From assembly GCF_023973825.1 (NCBI RefSeq), contig NC_090122.1, forward strand, positions 1,234,130 to 1,298,129: DNA of 64,000 nucleotides, in the 5' to 3' direction. The position numbers and the translations under genes were made by a program. Shown here in pieces: positions 20,271 to 31,544 of this stretch (the stretch's first letter is position 1; each line of letters starts with the position of its first letter). Below the pieces are notes generated by a model. That model was not told the origin of the DNA. It saw only the letters and a list, made by a program, of their open reading frames with translations, and did not search any database. The stretch comes from Plasmodium brasilianum. Its lineage: Eukaryota; Apicomplexa; Aconoidasida; Haemosporida; Plasmodiidae.

Positions 20271-22048
20271 CTTTTATTTTCTTCCCCTGCTCGTTTTTTA
20301 TTATTTCCTGTATGTTTATCTTTACCGAAGATAACATCAGATCGCTTAATTAATTTAGCAACAAAGAAATTATCGTAATTATGTTTATGTAAATAAATCC
20401 TTTTGCATAAGGCTATTTTGCTAGAGAACTGTTTCTTTCTATAATGAGTTATTCCTGGATCTCCTATGTCTATATCGGTTGGTAATAAATTAACATCTCT
20501 TTTTTTTAAAATATAATTTATGACTTGTTCATTTTCTTCCACAGTAATACTACAAGTAGAATAAACAACAATTCCTCCATTTTTTACTAAATTAATTGCA
20601 TTGTTTAATAGTTTTCGTTGTTTTTGTGCTAGTTCTCTTATTTCTTTTATACTTTTTCTTCTAGCACTTTTATTTTTGTTAACAACACCTGTACCACTAC
20701 AAAAAGAATCCAGAAGTATTTTGTCAAACTGGAAGCTAATATATTTATGTATATTTAAAGAATCAAAACATGTAACTATTAGATTATGTATACCCATTCT
20801 TGAAGCATGTGCTTCAATAGCTTTACACCGTAATTTGTTAACATCATTTGCATAAACAAGACCTCTATTTTTTTTAAGTGCACACAGATAAGTGCATTTC
20901 CCTCCTGGTGCTGCACACATATCTAATATAATATCATTTTCTTGGGCATTTAATTCTAAAACAGGTATAAAAGATGAAGAGGATTGTATCATATAATAAC
21001 CATATAAATATTCGTTACAACTACCAACATTTGAATTTATATCATTCACAATGATGCCGACGTTATTCCATTTATCTCTTCCTTCTTGTACTGATATATT
21101 TTGTCCTTTTAAAATTTTCATTAAATTACTTCTTGTTATTTTCAATGTATTCGTTCTTAGGTGAATTTCCTTTGGCATATTATTTATCTCAAGAAATAAG
21201 TACAGCTCTTTTATATCAAATAAGTAGTATAAATATTTTATCATTTCTTTTGTGTACTCATAATAATAAGTGTAATAAAATAGTAGCTCTTTTATTATTG
21301 ATGATTTTTCTACCACACTATTTATTATGGAAATATTTTTTTTTTTTTTTTTTTTTTTTTTCGAGCTATCACTTAATAATAACAATAAATATTTCATTCT
21401 ATCTTCTATATCTTCACTATTCATTATTTTGTTATTTTTATATATTCCTATTTCATCAAAATATATGTGCTCACTTTTGTTGATGCACTTCTTCTTTATT
21501 TTTTTTTTCATCAACCCAGATATGTTCACCTCCTTTTGTCCCCCCAGAAAATGTACTTCGCTATCTGCTCCATTTTGGCTATCTTCTCTATTTCCATCTT
21601 CTCCTATTCTTTTTCTTATTATTTCTATGTCATCAATGTTGTAATATTCATTGTAACTCGTTCCTTTCTCGTGCTCTTCATCGCTGTTCAAATCGTTATA
21701 GCTCATGTTAGAGCTATCACTTGAATTGTCCTTGTTATCCATGAGATTCTCCTGGCCTTGTTCCACTCCTCCATTGTCATATCTTTCTTTATAATCCTCA
21801 TATTCGTCATAATCTTCCCCATCATCTTCTCCTTCATCATACTCATTTTGTCCATCCTCATCTTCCTCCTCTGTCTCCTCATCCTCTCTCACCTCCAACC
21901 CATCGGCACTACCCGAGATACATTCATCATCTCCGCTTTGATTTATTTCAAAATTATCATTTTCAAAAAGGGGAAATGTCTTCCTGTTTTCTATATCACA
22001 TTTCTCTTCCTCATTTGAGGAAACGATACTCGTAAAATTTGAGTTCAT
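20222..22048 (-). CDS. NOP2: NOP2/NSUN1-like rRNA (cytosine-C5) methyltransferase
   Basis: This is a nucleolar S-adenosylmethionine-dependent enzyme of the RCMT/NSUN family. The yeast and human NOP2 proteins methylate a cytosine in large-subunit rRNA and are needed for 60S maturation. The 608-residue frame has an acidic Glu/Asp-rich N-terminus, then IHLRTNTLK, the SAM-binding motif DMCAAPGGK (about 373), motif IV DSFCSGTGV (about 448) and motif VI STCSITVEENE (about 498). It continues with KKRDVNLLPTDIDIGDPGIT and HNYDNFFVAKL, which match NOP2 more closely than other NSUNs. Both catalytic cysteines are present, but motif IV has Phe where Pro is usual. Head-to-head with MutY. The frame ends at a homopolymer; a basic tail continues out of frame. 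Confidence 0.93.
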   Translation of the reverse strand: MNSNFTSIVSSNEEEKCDIENRKTFPLFENDNFEINQSGDDECISGSADGLEVREDEETEEEDEDGQNEYDEGEDDGEDYDEYEDYKERYDNGGVEQGQENLMDNKDNSSDSSNMSYNDLNSDEEHEKGTSYNEYYNIDDIEIIRKRIGEDGNREDSQNGADSEVHFLGGQKEVNISGLMKKKIKKKCINKSEHIYFDEIGIYKNNKIMNSEDIEDRMKYLLLLLSDSSKKKKKKKKNISIINSVVEKSSIIKELLFYYTYYYEYTKEMIKYLYYLFDIKELYLFLEINNMPKEIHLRTNTLKITRSNLMKILKGQNISVQEGRDKWNNVGIIVNDINSNVGSCNEYLYGYYMIQSSSSFIPVLELNAQENDIILDMCAAPGGKCTYLCALKKNRGLVYANDVNKLRCKAIEAHASRMGIHNLIVTCFDSLNIHKYISFQFDKILLDSFCSGTGVVNKNKSARRKSIKEIRELAQKQRKLLNNAINLVKNGGIVVYSTCSITVEENEQVINYILKKRDVNLLPTDIDIGDPGITHYRKKQFSSKIALCKRIYLHKHNYDNFFVAKLIKRSDVIFGKDKHTGNNKKRAGEENKRKKKKKKIFPNAKEKI

Positions 22049-23848
22049 TTACGCTATAAATACAAACATGCATAAAGATACAGACACATACGTAATGGTA
22101 CTTACCTATATGCACAATCGCTTATGTACATGTACATATATATATATATATATATATTTACACTAACGCAGCACTCTCCCCCCTATGCTAAACCTAATGG
22201 TATGACACAATTAACTATTTTCACCTTCTTGTTAAACAATGATGTATACATATGTATATGTACTAATATGTATAATAATATGTATGGGTTTATTTTATCT
22301 TTTTTTTCCTTTAAATTTGCAAAGTTACAGCAAATATATATTTATAATATACCCTCACAACAGGCACTACTTGCAAAAATTGGCCAAAAAATTTAAGTAT
22401 TTCATATAATTAACGTAGTTGTATAAAATTAAAAAAATATATTTTTTTTTTAAGAAGGAAAAAGAGTAAAGCAATATATAAAATAACAGCGCTGTAATGT
22501 AAAAAGAAAGATAGTATGCGGAATAAACAAATATAAAAAAAAATAAAATAAATATATATTAAATTAAAAAGATTTATAAATAAATGATACAGATAATATA
22601 CCTACAGAGCAGAACAAAAAAAAAAAAAAAGCACATATACGCATAAATATGTACATATATATGGATATCTATATATATAATTATGTATATATATTTATAC
22701 CTACAAGTACGCTTATGTATATTCATTTACAAACGAGAAAAACTTTCAACTGGCGCAAAAAAAGAACGTCAGGTTGAAAAATTAGAGAAAAAAATAAATA
22801 GCATACATAAACACGGGGAAGGAAACATGCATTGATAAGTAATAAAACATATATTAAAATAGAGGGAATTCTTAACATGCAAAATGTTAAGGAAACAGAT
22901 CTGCGTTCTTCTCTATAACTATTAAAGCAAAAGAAATCATGGGAAAAAAAAAAAAAAAAATTATATATTTAAGGTGTAAAAGAAAATAGAATAAAAGGTC
23001 AAAAAAACGAATAAAATTGTGCAGTAGGAAATATATTACCATTGCTAGTACTACTATTAATATTACTACTATTACTACTATTACTACTATTACTACTATT
23101 ACTACTATTACTACTATTTTTTTTTTTTTTTTTTTATCACCATATATAATTACGCGACACCGGGAGAAAAAAAAAGGCATTAATAAAAATAAAACTTGCC
23201 TAATTTAGCATTAGCAATAAGACATTGTGAGTTTTTTTTTTTTTTTTTTTTATTCTCCTGTAGTACCAATTCGATATGTTATATCAAAGAGATAAAATGA
23301 CCCTAAACTATACATTTTCGATGAAAATTGAGTGGTTTCTGAATATGGCATACGTATTATTAAGCATATAATATATATATATGAATACCTACGAACGTAC
23401 ATACGGACATACGCTCATACGCTCATACGCTCATACATGCATACGTGCATAACCGCATACTTTTATACGTACATAAACTCTTGCACATATGCAAAAAACA
23501 AAACATTAGAAAAGGTAAGGGATTCTGTAGCGCGATTCGCCTTAGGATATTAGGGTGATCTGTTCTATCGAAATAAGATTTAGCAAAATAAATTGAGCAT
23601 GATATATTACAACTTATTTTGGAAAACAGCATTAGAATATAAAAGATAACAACTATGAATAGAAATAGGAATAACAAGAATTGTAAGAATAGTACTAATA
23701 AGCGATAAAATGTACGAATTCGTTTTACTTTTTTTTTTTTTTTTGTTTTGACTCTTTTGCGTACACTTTGTTATTTCATTTAACAGGATTAATACAGTAA
23801 AAAAGTAAGTTGGTTTTCCATGTTTTTCTTTACCCTATTTTGTCGAAA
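22049..23848. other. Divergent intergenic region NOP2-like / MutY
   Basis: This 1.8-kb region between divergently transcribed genes presumably holds both promoters. It contains (TA)n sequence, a nine-bp ACTACTATT repeat at about 23040-23118, a CGCTCATACGCTCATACG repeat near 23410-23450, and T-runs. No coding exon is supported. Confidence 0.6.
23040..23118 (+). repeat. ACTACTATT tandem repeat
   Basis: About eight perfect or near-perfect nine-bp units run into a poly-T stretch in the NOP2/MutY divergent spacer. Confidence 0.85.
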
Positions 23849-26398
23849 ATGAATAAGGGCAATTTTGAAAAGAGTGAGAAACCTGGAAAGGGGTCCACAA
23901 AAAATAGCGAGTTGAAAAAGGGAAACAAAATAAGCAGCTCAAAAAGGGGCATGTGCACACATAACAAAATACAAAAGACTGAAAATTTTACGGAGGAATA
24001 TCACTATTCCATATTGCAGAAATATAATTATGATATAGTAAAAGATTTATTAGAGTGGTATTACAAATATAGGCGAAAGCTGCCATGGAGAAATGACAAG
24101 CCACCATACACGACAAGCGTTCAATTGGATGAAGGAAAAATAACTGGAGGAGATATAAGGCATTACTTTACTAAAAGTGATAATAAAAAAATTAAAAAAG
24201 AAGATTTGAATAGTTATATTAACAAGAACACAAATAACGAAAGGGAAAAAAGAACAATCGGGGTTGTAGTAAAAGTAAAAAAAGAACAACAAAATTTAGC
24301 ATGTCAAGAAGTAAAAAGAATAAAAAAGGAAACTATATTAAATAATGAAAATAAGAACATAGAGATAAACCAAATGATAAGAAATGATGAAAATATTACC
24401 ATGTTATCAACGTGTATAAGACCCAATAGTAATCCTTACAATAATGAAAATGTTGAAAATATTAGAAGCGAGTCGATAAATAATGCAGACAATTTATGTT
24501 TAAGGGGGTACCAAATATATATAAGTGAAATAATGTTACAACAAACGAAGGTACATACTGTTTTAAATTACTATATAAAGTGGATGAATACATGGAGTAG
24601 CATTTTCGAATTGGCAAAAAGAAATCTAGATGATGTTTTAATATTATGGAAAGGGTTAGGATATTATAATAGAGCCAAAAATTTATTAGAATGCTGTAAA
24701 ACAGTTGTTGAAAAATATAATGGTATATTCCCAAATGATATAAAATTACTAAAAGAATTACCAGGTATTGGTGATTACACATCTAAAGCTATATGTATAC
24801 ATTTATATAACAGAAAAGATATTTGTATTGATACTAATATCATAAGAATATTTTCAAGAATTACTGATACAATCAATTATTATAAATCCACTGTTTTATC
24901 TAAACATTGTGAAGAGGTAAGCCACATTTTATGTTCAGGTGAATTCAATTATTCTGACCTTAGTCAGGCTTTAATGGATTTAGGATCAAGTGTTTGTACC
25001 AACTCCCCTTTATGTGCAAAGTGTCCTTTGAATAAATATTGTCTTATTCATTTAAAAACAAACAAGAAAAAATATAGCCCCTTTAACCTGATCCATCCCA
25101 CTGATTGCACACTGTGCGTTCTGAAGAGAAACGTCGAAATTAAGAGTGTCCCTCTTGTGAAAAGGAAGAAAAAAACAGGGAAAACGTGCCTAGTATTGCT
25201 GGTAAAAAGGGAAGAAGTAAATAACGGGGATAATAGTGGAAATAGCAGTATTAATAACGTACCCACAGCTAACCATAGTCGAACGAACCACTTGGATGAT
25301 CATTATTTGATGATCAAGAACACGGACTCGAATTTATTTTCCATGCATTATTTGTTTCCCCTTTTGCTTATTGATCAGTTTGACAAAAAAACCGTACATG
25401 TGGTAACAGTTGGAGAAAAAAAAAAACAAATAAAATAATAAATGAGAAAATAATTTAATTATGATGTATTAACTTTTTAGCAAATATACGTGAACTGTAT
25501 GTATGCTTAGCAAAGCAGAGGAAGAGATGTATTAACCCCCCAAAGCAAAATAGAGCAAAATAAAAAAAAAAAAAAGAAAAAAAAAAAAAGAAACGTTTTA
25601 TCTCATAGCATGTTTATATAATTAACTCCATCTTACCTTAATTGTTCAGCATTTAAACAGTTTACTATCCAAATTAAATTTAAACAATTCCAAGAAGGAT
25701 TCCTTTACATACGTAATTTTTATATCCTCTTGACTTTTCGTGCTGTCCCTACCCATTTTACAGACATATTACGTATTTCACTATAAATGTACATTTTCAT
25801 TAAAAAATATAAGAGTTTCCTTTTTTTTTTTTTTTTTTTTATAAGATTAACCACTTTAAGCATATATTTTCTCACCTCACGTATGACACGTACATTTATG
25901 TTTGTTCTGTTTTGGACGCGGTAGGAGAATACCTCAAAGTGCATTTATATTCCTCATGAGGACGTTTGAAATATATACATGTATATGTATATATATACAG
26001 ATATAGATATACGTGCGCTTTTTGTTCTCGTTTGTGTTCCTCGTGAGAATATTATATAATACATATATATTTATACAAACACACTTTTTTCTTTTTTGAT
26101 TAGGAAAATACAACAATCAACGGAGAAAATACATGGATAAAATTAAAAGACATCAAGGTATTTTTATGTCCATCATTTTTTTTTTTTTTTTTTTTTTTCT
26201 CTTATTTGTAAATTCCGCCTTTTTATTTTATTTTATTTTATTTCCTTTTTTCAATTTATATATCTTTCCCCCTTTTAAAAATTTTTTTTTTTTTTTTTTT
26301 AGGATTTTACGCACAATACATTTTGTCAACATATAATAGATCATTATAAAGAAAAGATAGATGATAAAAAAAATTATTTTTCCGAATTTTACATTTAA
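23849..26398 (+). CDS. MUTY: A/G-specific adenine DNA glycosylase (MutY homologue)
   Basis: A base-excision-repair enzyme that removes adenine mispaired with 8-oxoguanine. I assemble five phase-0 exons (23849-25402, 25650-25712, 25846-25920, 26104-26157, 26303-26398) encoding 613 residues. Landmarks are RRKLPWRNDKPPY, a low-complexity insert of about 120 residues, YISEIMLQQTKV with the catalytic Glu, the helix-hairpin-helix LKELPGIGDYTSKA, IDTNIIRIFSRI with the catalytic Asp, and a four-cysteine iron-sulfur loop CTNSPLCAKCPLNKYC. The NUDIX-like 8-oxoG recognition domain follows, with KHIFSHLTYDTYIY in exon 3 and WIKLKDIK in exon 4. An upstream in-frame TTG at 23810 is not the start. The donor of exon 1 could be 3 nt earlier. 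Confidence 0.95.
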
Positions 26399-27488
26399 GA
26401 AAAGTTCCGTAAAAAATACATGCTCCGTTATTTTACTGTTCCCTATTAATATTAAAAATAAAAAGAAGAGCCATAAAAAGGGCTTCTATGTATATGCATA
26501 TATGTACATATGTGCGTATGTGTGTGCTATTTGGGTATAAATTTCCATTAGTAAAAGTCTACACAGAAATATTTATACATTTTTTTTTCTTAATTTAATT
26601 TAACTTAATTTTACAACTTTTTAAGTGTGTAACATCACCCATGAAAAAAAAACATTTTTAATTTTCCTTCGAAAAAATAGACTCAAAGATTATTCTAAGA
26701 AAAATAAATAAAAGGGATATTTTTTTTTTTTTTTTTTTTTTTTTAATGAGCCAAATTATACCATTGAAAAAAAAGTTTATGTACGCTCAAGGGGACTCTT
26801 TTTTTTTTTCTTTTTTTTTTTTTTTTTTGTAATTTCCACTTGTTCCTTAAAAAAAAAATAAATTCATTTTTGTACCAGGTCGCAATCATACGCTTATAAC
26901 ATATAAGTATATATGCAGACATATATATGTATATTTGTTACCATAAAAAAATGTTTTAACAGACAAACACAAATGTCTGCAAATCATACTTAAACCAAAG
27001 TGCGTTTTTTAATTGTACACAATAACGAATTATTTTGTTCTTTGTTTTTTTTATTTTGTATTCTTTTTTTTTTTTTTTTTTTTAGACTCATCCATATGTG
27101 TGCTTTCATTTCTCCTTCTGTGAGTTGAATGCTTCCACATTATTAATATAAGCGTCAGGGTGATAACAGGGCAAATAATAACAATAGCGGGGGCGTAATA
27201 AACGTAACAATACATATATATATATATATATATATATAAACATAGGATAAAAATAAATGAGAAGCGAACAAGTTCCTCGGCTTTCTCAGTAGAGCGTCAC
27301 ATGGTATTGCGTTCTACAAGAAAAAGCTTATAGGCAAAAAATGCACGTATGCACGTACATACATGTGTACGTAAATACTTGTATATGTGAATAAATGTAC
27401 ATGGAACACTCGCCCGTACATGTACACGCGCACACGAAGGGCAATTTAAAGTGTGAGAAGAAAATCAAACTAAAAAGTTTTGCTAAAC
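26399..27488. other. Intergenic region MutY-MORN gene
   Basis: This 1.1-kb gap contains poly-T runs of 20 or more at 26721, 26811 and 27065, a (TA)n tract near 27210, and no credible open frame. It should hold the MutY 3' end and the MORN-gene promoter. Confidence 0.6.
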
Positions 27489-30400
27489 ATGGGAAATAAA
27501 TGTAGCTGCGTGGAAATAAGCAACGACAAACTGAAGGTATTGAACAGTGAAGCGTACTTAAGGATACAAGACTTGGAAAAAGCAAAATTTGGAGAAAATC
27601 TAGAAACAAATATAACAAATGAAAATAATGAAGAAGAATACTTTTATCGTTTTGAAAAAAAAAATTTTCTGAACGAGTCAGGTAAAAAACATAATGAAGA
27701 GGTTACAAATGGGAAAACAGAGAGCAATTACGAAAGTAATATGGAAAAAGATTGCATTATTAATGTTAAAAGAATATTAATGTATATAAAAGAGCATGAA
27801 GGAGATTTTTTAATGTTTTTTAAAGAGAGAAATGCAACGAGTTTAATTTTTTTAAAGTACATAATTATGAATTACACAACATATATTATGTATATCCATA
27901 TGGGTGTAATATATATTGGGGAAGTTAGCGAGAGTAATGAAAAAAATGGACTAGGTATTATTATAACACCTGACCAGTGCATATATATAGGAGAGTTTGA
28001 AAATGACAAGATAACTGGTTTTGGACTATATGTGCATTTTTCAAAAAGTAAATATATAGGTTATTGGAAAAGAGGAAAAGCAAATAATTATGGTATTTTT
28101 CTTCATCCTGATGGTACTTTTTATAAAGGTTTATGGTTAAATGATAAACAAAATAAGAAAGGAATTGAATATGTAAATAGTAATTATGTATTTTTAGGAA
28201 ATTATGAGAAAGGGGGAAAAAATGGATTTGGGGCATTTATATGGAATAATGAAAGTATGTACATAGGTAATATAAAAAAAAATTTTTTTTTTAAAAGAGG
28301 TATTTATTTTTTAAATAAAAATAAAATATATATAGGCAAATGGAAATATAATTGTATTCAAGGAAAATGTGAAATATTTTGGGTAGACAAAAGACAATTT
28401 TTTGGTTATCACAATAATAATATTAAAGAAGGGATAGGAATATATAAATGGAATGATGGCAGAATTTATTTTGGGAACTGGTCAAATAATAAGCAACATG
28501 GATATGGTATTTTTATTTTAATTAGACATTATAAAGATTATGAACAATATATTAATAATCCTTTTTTTCTTTTTTTTAAAAGTACCCAAAAAATTAAAAA
28601 AGATTTTTTAGTAAATCTCTCTAAAGAGGCTTTTTTTGATAACGGAAAAGCTAAGCATATACTTGAAAATATTCTAAAAAAATGTGATACTTATGATTTT
28701 TATAAATTCCTGCTTATATTGTTATATGTCAATTATTACCACACATGTTCCACTTATTTTGACTTTATTAAAAAAAAAAGGTTAAACAGCTTTAAATTTA
28801 ACTATAAATTTTATGAACACATTAAATTCCATATGTGCTCTACTACGAATGACTACTTGTCTGAGCATGACCTGTCCGAGGAGACACTTGCAGAGAAAGC
28901 GGCAGGTAAAGCAGCGAACGAACCTGCAGATGAAGCACTAACACAGGGAAGGTGCAACAAAGGGGACAGTTGGCATAATAAGGGCACGGGTGCCAATACA
29001 GGTTCGAGTAAAAGCCCACAACCCATTGATACAACCAATGAGAAAACAAATGCAGTATATATGGAAAGGAACGAATTTGAGGATATAGAACTTTTACAAA
29101 ATTATTTGAATTCAGTTAATTTAAGTTATTTGAGTGAAAATGATATAAGTATATATAGCCCTCTATTTTCCTATGCTTCAAGTAATATTATTCTCAAGTA
29201 TGGAAAATGGAAAAATGGGAAATTAAAAAAATGGATTTACGCGACTGATAATTCTATGTACGAATCTGTAGGCTGTTTAGATAATATACAAAATGAGCAT
29301 GCAGAATTTTCAAATAAGAAAAATAATAACCCGTCTAATATGTTTTCTAATAAAAATTACAATGTTATTAATAATTTCCTGAATAACTTGTCCTCTTCCG
29401 CCATAAGTAACATATATAGGCAAAAAAAAAGGAAAAAGCAAAAAAAAAGAAAAAAACAAAAAAACGACCAACATTTTTACGGGTCAAGGGGGGAAGAACC
29501 AATTGGTGAGGGGATAAAACACAAGGGAAAAAGAACAAGGAAAGAGGGGGATCAAGACATCGAACAATGTGCAAGAGATCATATTAGTTTAGAAGGTAAC
29601 GTAGACGTTGTTGAGGATAAAGCGTGTATTTTGGAGATGAAGAGCGTATACACAACAGATGAAAGGGAAGGAGACGAAGGGCAAGAGGACGATGGGGAGG
29701 AAGAATCGGACAAATCGGACAAATTGGATAAATTAGATAAATCGGATGAATCGGATGAATCGCATGAATCGCATGAATCGCATGAATCAGATGAATCGCA
29801 TGAATCGCATGAATCAGATGAATCGCATGAATCGCATGAATCAGATGAATCAGATGAATCGCATGAATCGGATGAGGGCGGAGAGAATGAACGAAGGGAA
29901 CCGTTCGAGCGGGATGAAGAGAAGCCCCCCCATATATGGAAACCCTTTGCTTATGACACAAACGCAGATTCAAACATACCAATGCATGCAAAGAATTTAA
30001 TTAAGCATAATAAAAGCTTTATATATGACGAGAAAACGGGTAGGAAAGGAACGAATAGTAGAAAAACAAGTGAACATTTAATATCCACTTGTTCAAATAC
30101 TTCAAGCAATATTATTTCCAAAAAAGGGAATAATATCTCATCTTCTCTTCTTTTGGGAACAAATGAGAATATCAGTAATTCATCATCTGGAAGAGAGAAG
30201 AATGGACATAATATTTTTAATGAAGAGAAGAGTTACAAATATACAAAATTTTCGAATACCTTGAATAATAAGAGTAACCAATTAGATGATAAAATTTTCA
30301 AAAAAAAAAAAAAATTAAAAATAAAAAAAAAGGAGTTTGTAAACAACTTTATCACAAATAAAACATTAAACCAGAATAGTGATGTCAAGGAATACAACTA

Positions 30401-31007
30401 CAAAAATGTTGAAAATATTTATAATGGAATGAATAAGGAGCAAGGGAAAAAAAAAAATAAAAAGGGAGGAGAAGGAAAAGAAATAAAAAAAAAAAAAAAA
30501 AAAAGAGATGTTTCATCAAAGAGTGGAAGGAGAGTTCATGAAGCCAACTCATCACCTGGAGCTATCAAAAGGGAGAAGAAAACAATGGAAAAAGTGTATC
30601 AAGGAAAAAAGGCTGAACGAAGTTCTAATAGGTACAACCGTGATAATAGTGGAAGCAGCGTTGACATTAATAACATAGGAAATAATGACTATGGAAGTAA
30701 TAAAGTAGGAAATAATTACTGTGCGAGTAATAACGTAGGAAGTAATGACTACGGGAGTAATGATAAACGAAACTACCATTCCATTACGTCCCATAATTAC
30801 GATTTGCCGAAAAAAGGCTTTTCACTAATATGGAGTTTGAAAAAGATGAAAAATTCGCACCTTTCCGCAAATGAGCATATAACATTCGAAGCTCCAGAAA
30901 ATTATAATTACGACCATAGTAATACTTTGGATGAAGGTCAAAAAAAGAAAAAGTCCTTTTTTAGGAGCATTTTAGGAGTCAAGAGGGATAAAAAGAAGAG
31001 CCAATAA
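27489..31007 (+). CDS. MORN-repeat protein with acylation-type N-terminus
   Basis: This single-exon protein has 1,172 residues. The ATG at 27489 gives MGNKCSC: Gly2 suits N-myristoylation and Cys5/Cys7 suit palmitoylation, so membrane attachment is likely (inference). Residues about 140-340 contain roughly nine MORN repeats, e.g. IYIGEFENDKITGFGLY and IYFGNWSNNKQHGYGIF; MORN repeats mediate membrane or protein contacts and are used in apicomplexan cytoskeletal and inner-membrane proteins. A Ser-Asp/His-Glu tandem repeat is coded at 29705-29880 (SDESHESHES). The C-terminal third is Lys/Asn-rich, with NNYGSN-type repeats near 30670-30770. The upstream in-frame TTG at 27480 is not a start. Exact role unknown. 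Confidence 0.92.
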   Translation: MGNKCSCVEISNDKLKVLNSEAYLRIQDLEKAKFGENLETNITNENNEEEYFYRFEKKNFLNESGKKHNEEVTNGKTESNYESNMEKDCIINVKRILMYIKEHEGDFLMFFKERNATSLIFLKYIIMNYTTYIMYIHMGVIYIGEVSESNEKNGLGIIITPDQCIYIGEFENDKITGFGLYVHFSKSKYIGYWKRGKANNYGIFLHPDGTFYKGLWLNDKQNKKGIEYVNSNYVFLGNYEKGGKNGFGAFIWNNESMYIGNIKKNFFFKRGIYFLNKNKIYIGKWKYNCIQGKCEIFWVDKRQFFGYHNNNIKEGIGIYKWNDGRIYFGNWSNNKQHGYGIFILIRHYKDYEQYINNPFFLFFKSTQKIKKDFLVNLSKEAFFDNGKAKHILENILKKCDTYDFYKFLLILLYVNYYHTCSTYFDFIKKKRLNSFKFNYKFYEHIKFHMCSTTNDYLSEHDLSEETLAEKAAGKAANEPADEALTQGRCNKGDSWHNKGTGANTGSSKSPQPIDTTNEKTNAVYMERNEFEDIELLQNYLNSVNLSYLSENDISIYSPLFSYASSNIILKYGKWKNGKLKKWIYATDNSMYESVGCLDNIQNEHAEFSNKKNNNPSNMFSNKNYNVINNFLNNLSSSAISNIYRQKKRKKQKKRKKQKNDQHFYGSRGEEPIGEGIKHKGKRTRKEGDQDIEQCARDHISLEGNVDVVEDKACILEMKSVYTTDEREGDEGQEDDGEEESDKSDKLDKLDKSDESDESHESHESHESDESHESHESDESHESHESDESDESHESDEGGENERREPFERDEEKPPHIWKPFAYDTNADSNIPMHAKNLIKHNKSFIYDEKTGRKGTNSRKTSEHLISTCSNTSSNIISKKGNNISSSLLLGTNENISNSSSGREKNGHNIFNEEKSYKYTKFSNTLNNKSNQLDDKIFKKKKKLKIKKKEFVNNFITNKTLNQNSDVKEYNYKNVENIYNGMNKEQGKKKNKKGGEGKEIKKKKKKRDVSSKSGRRVHEANSSPGAIKREKKTMEKVYQGKKAERSSNRYNRDNSGSSVDINNIGNNDYGSNKVGNNYCASNNVGSNDYGSNDKRNYHSITSHNYDLPKKGFSLIWSLKKMKNSHLSANEHITFEAPENYNYDHSNTLDEGQKKKKSFFRSILGVKRDKKKSQ
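29705..29880 (+). repeat. In-frame Ser/Asp/His/Glu coding repeat
   Basis: Nine-bp units of the type GAATCGCATGAATCG/GATGAATCG repeat about eighteen times within the MORN gene, encoding SDE and SHE tripeptides. The antisense frames are also open, producing spurious ORFs. Confidence 0.88.
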
Positions 31008-31135
31008 ACTGTTACAATCGTAGTGGAATGATGTACATGCATTAAGGCTCTACCAAACAATTACGCGGAAGGGGGAAAAAAAAATAAAAAAAATATCATC
31101 AACAGCAAACTATTTTGAAGTTTTTGCCAAAATTT

Positions 31136-31166
<31 letters not shown>

Positions 31167-31509
31167 TTGTACATTTAATTTTTTAGTTTTTCTCTTCACT
31201 CTAAATATGTTACAAAATGTTTCCTTCCATTTTTTCCTAGTCTTTATAGCACACATATATATACATATATGTATATGTATATATAGATATAGATAGATTG
31301 ATAGGTAGATACATACATACATGTATGTATACAGACATGTATTCTTAAGTATGTACATATATACTTACATACGTACATATACACATATATGGGTGATGCC
31401 TGTATAACAGTAAAACTTCTAACTGTTATTAATTTCCCTTTTTAATTATAATACATGATTTGTTGGTACATGTCAAAACCTGATACAAATAATTCAACAA
31501 AGAGAAAGA

Positions 31510-31544
<35 letters not shown>

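Noticed and set aside
26133..26336. Forward frame MDKIKRHQGIF...
   Set aside because: It overlaps MutY exon 4 in another frame and then runs through intron poly-T.
29584..30000. Open frames with HAIHAIHLIH and MNRMNRMNQ repeats
   Set aside because: They are other frames of the in-frame SDE/SHE repeat inside the MORN gene.
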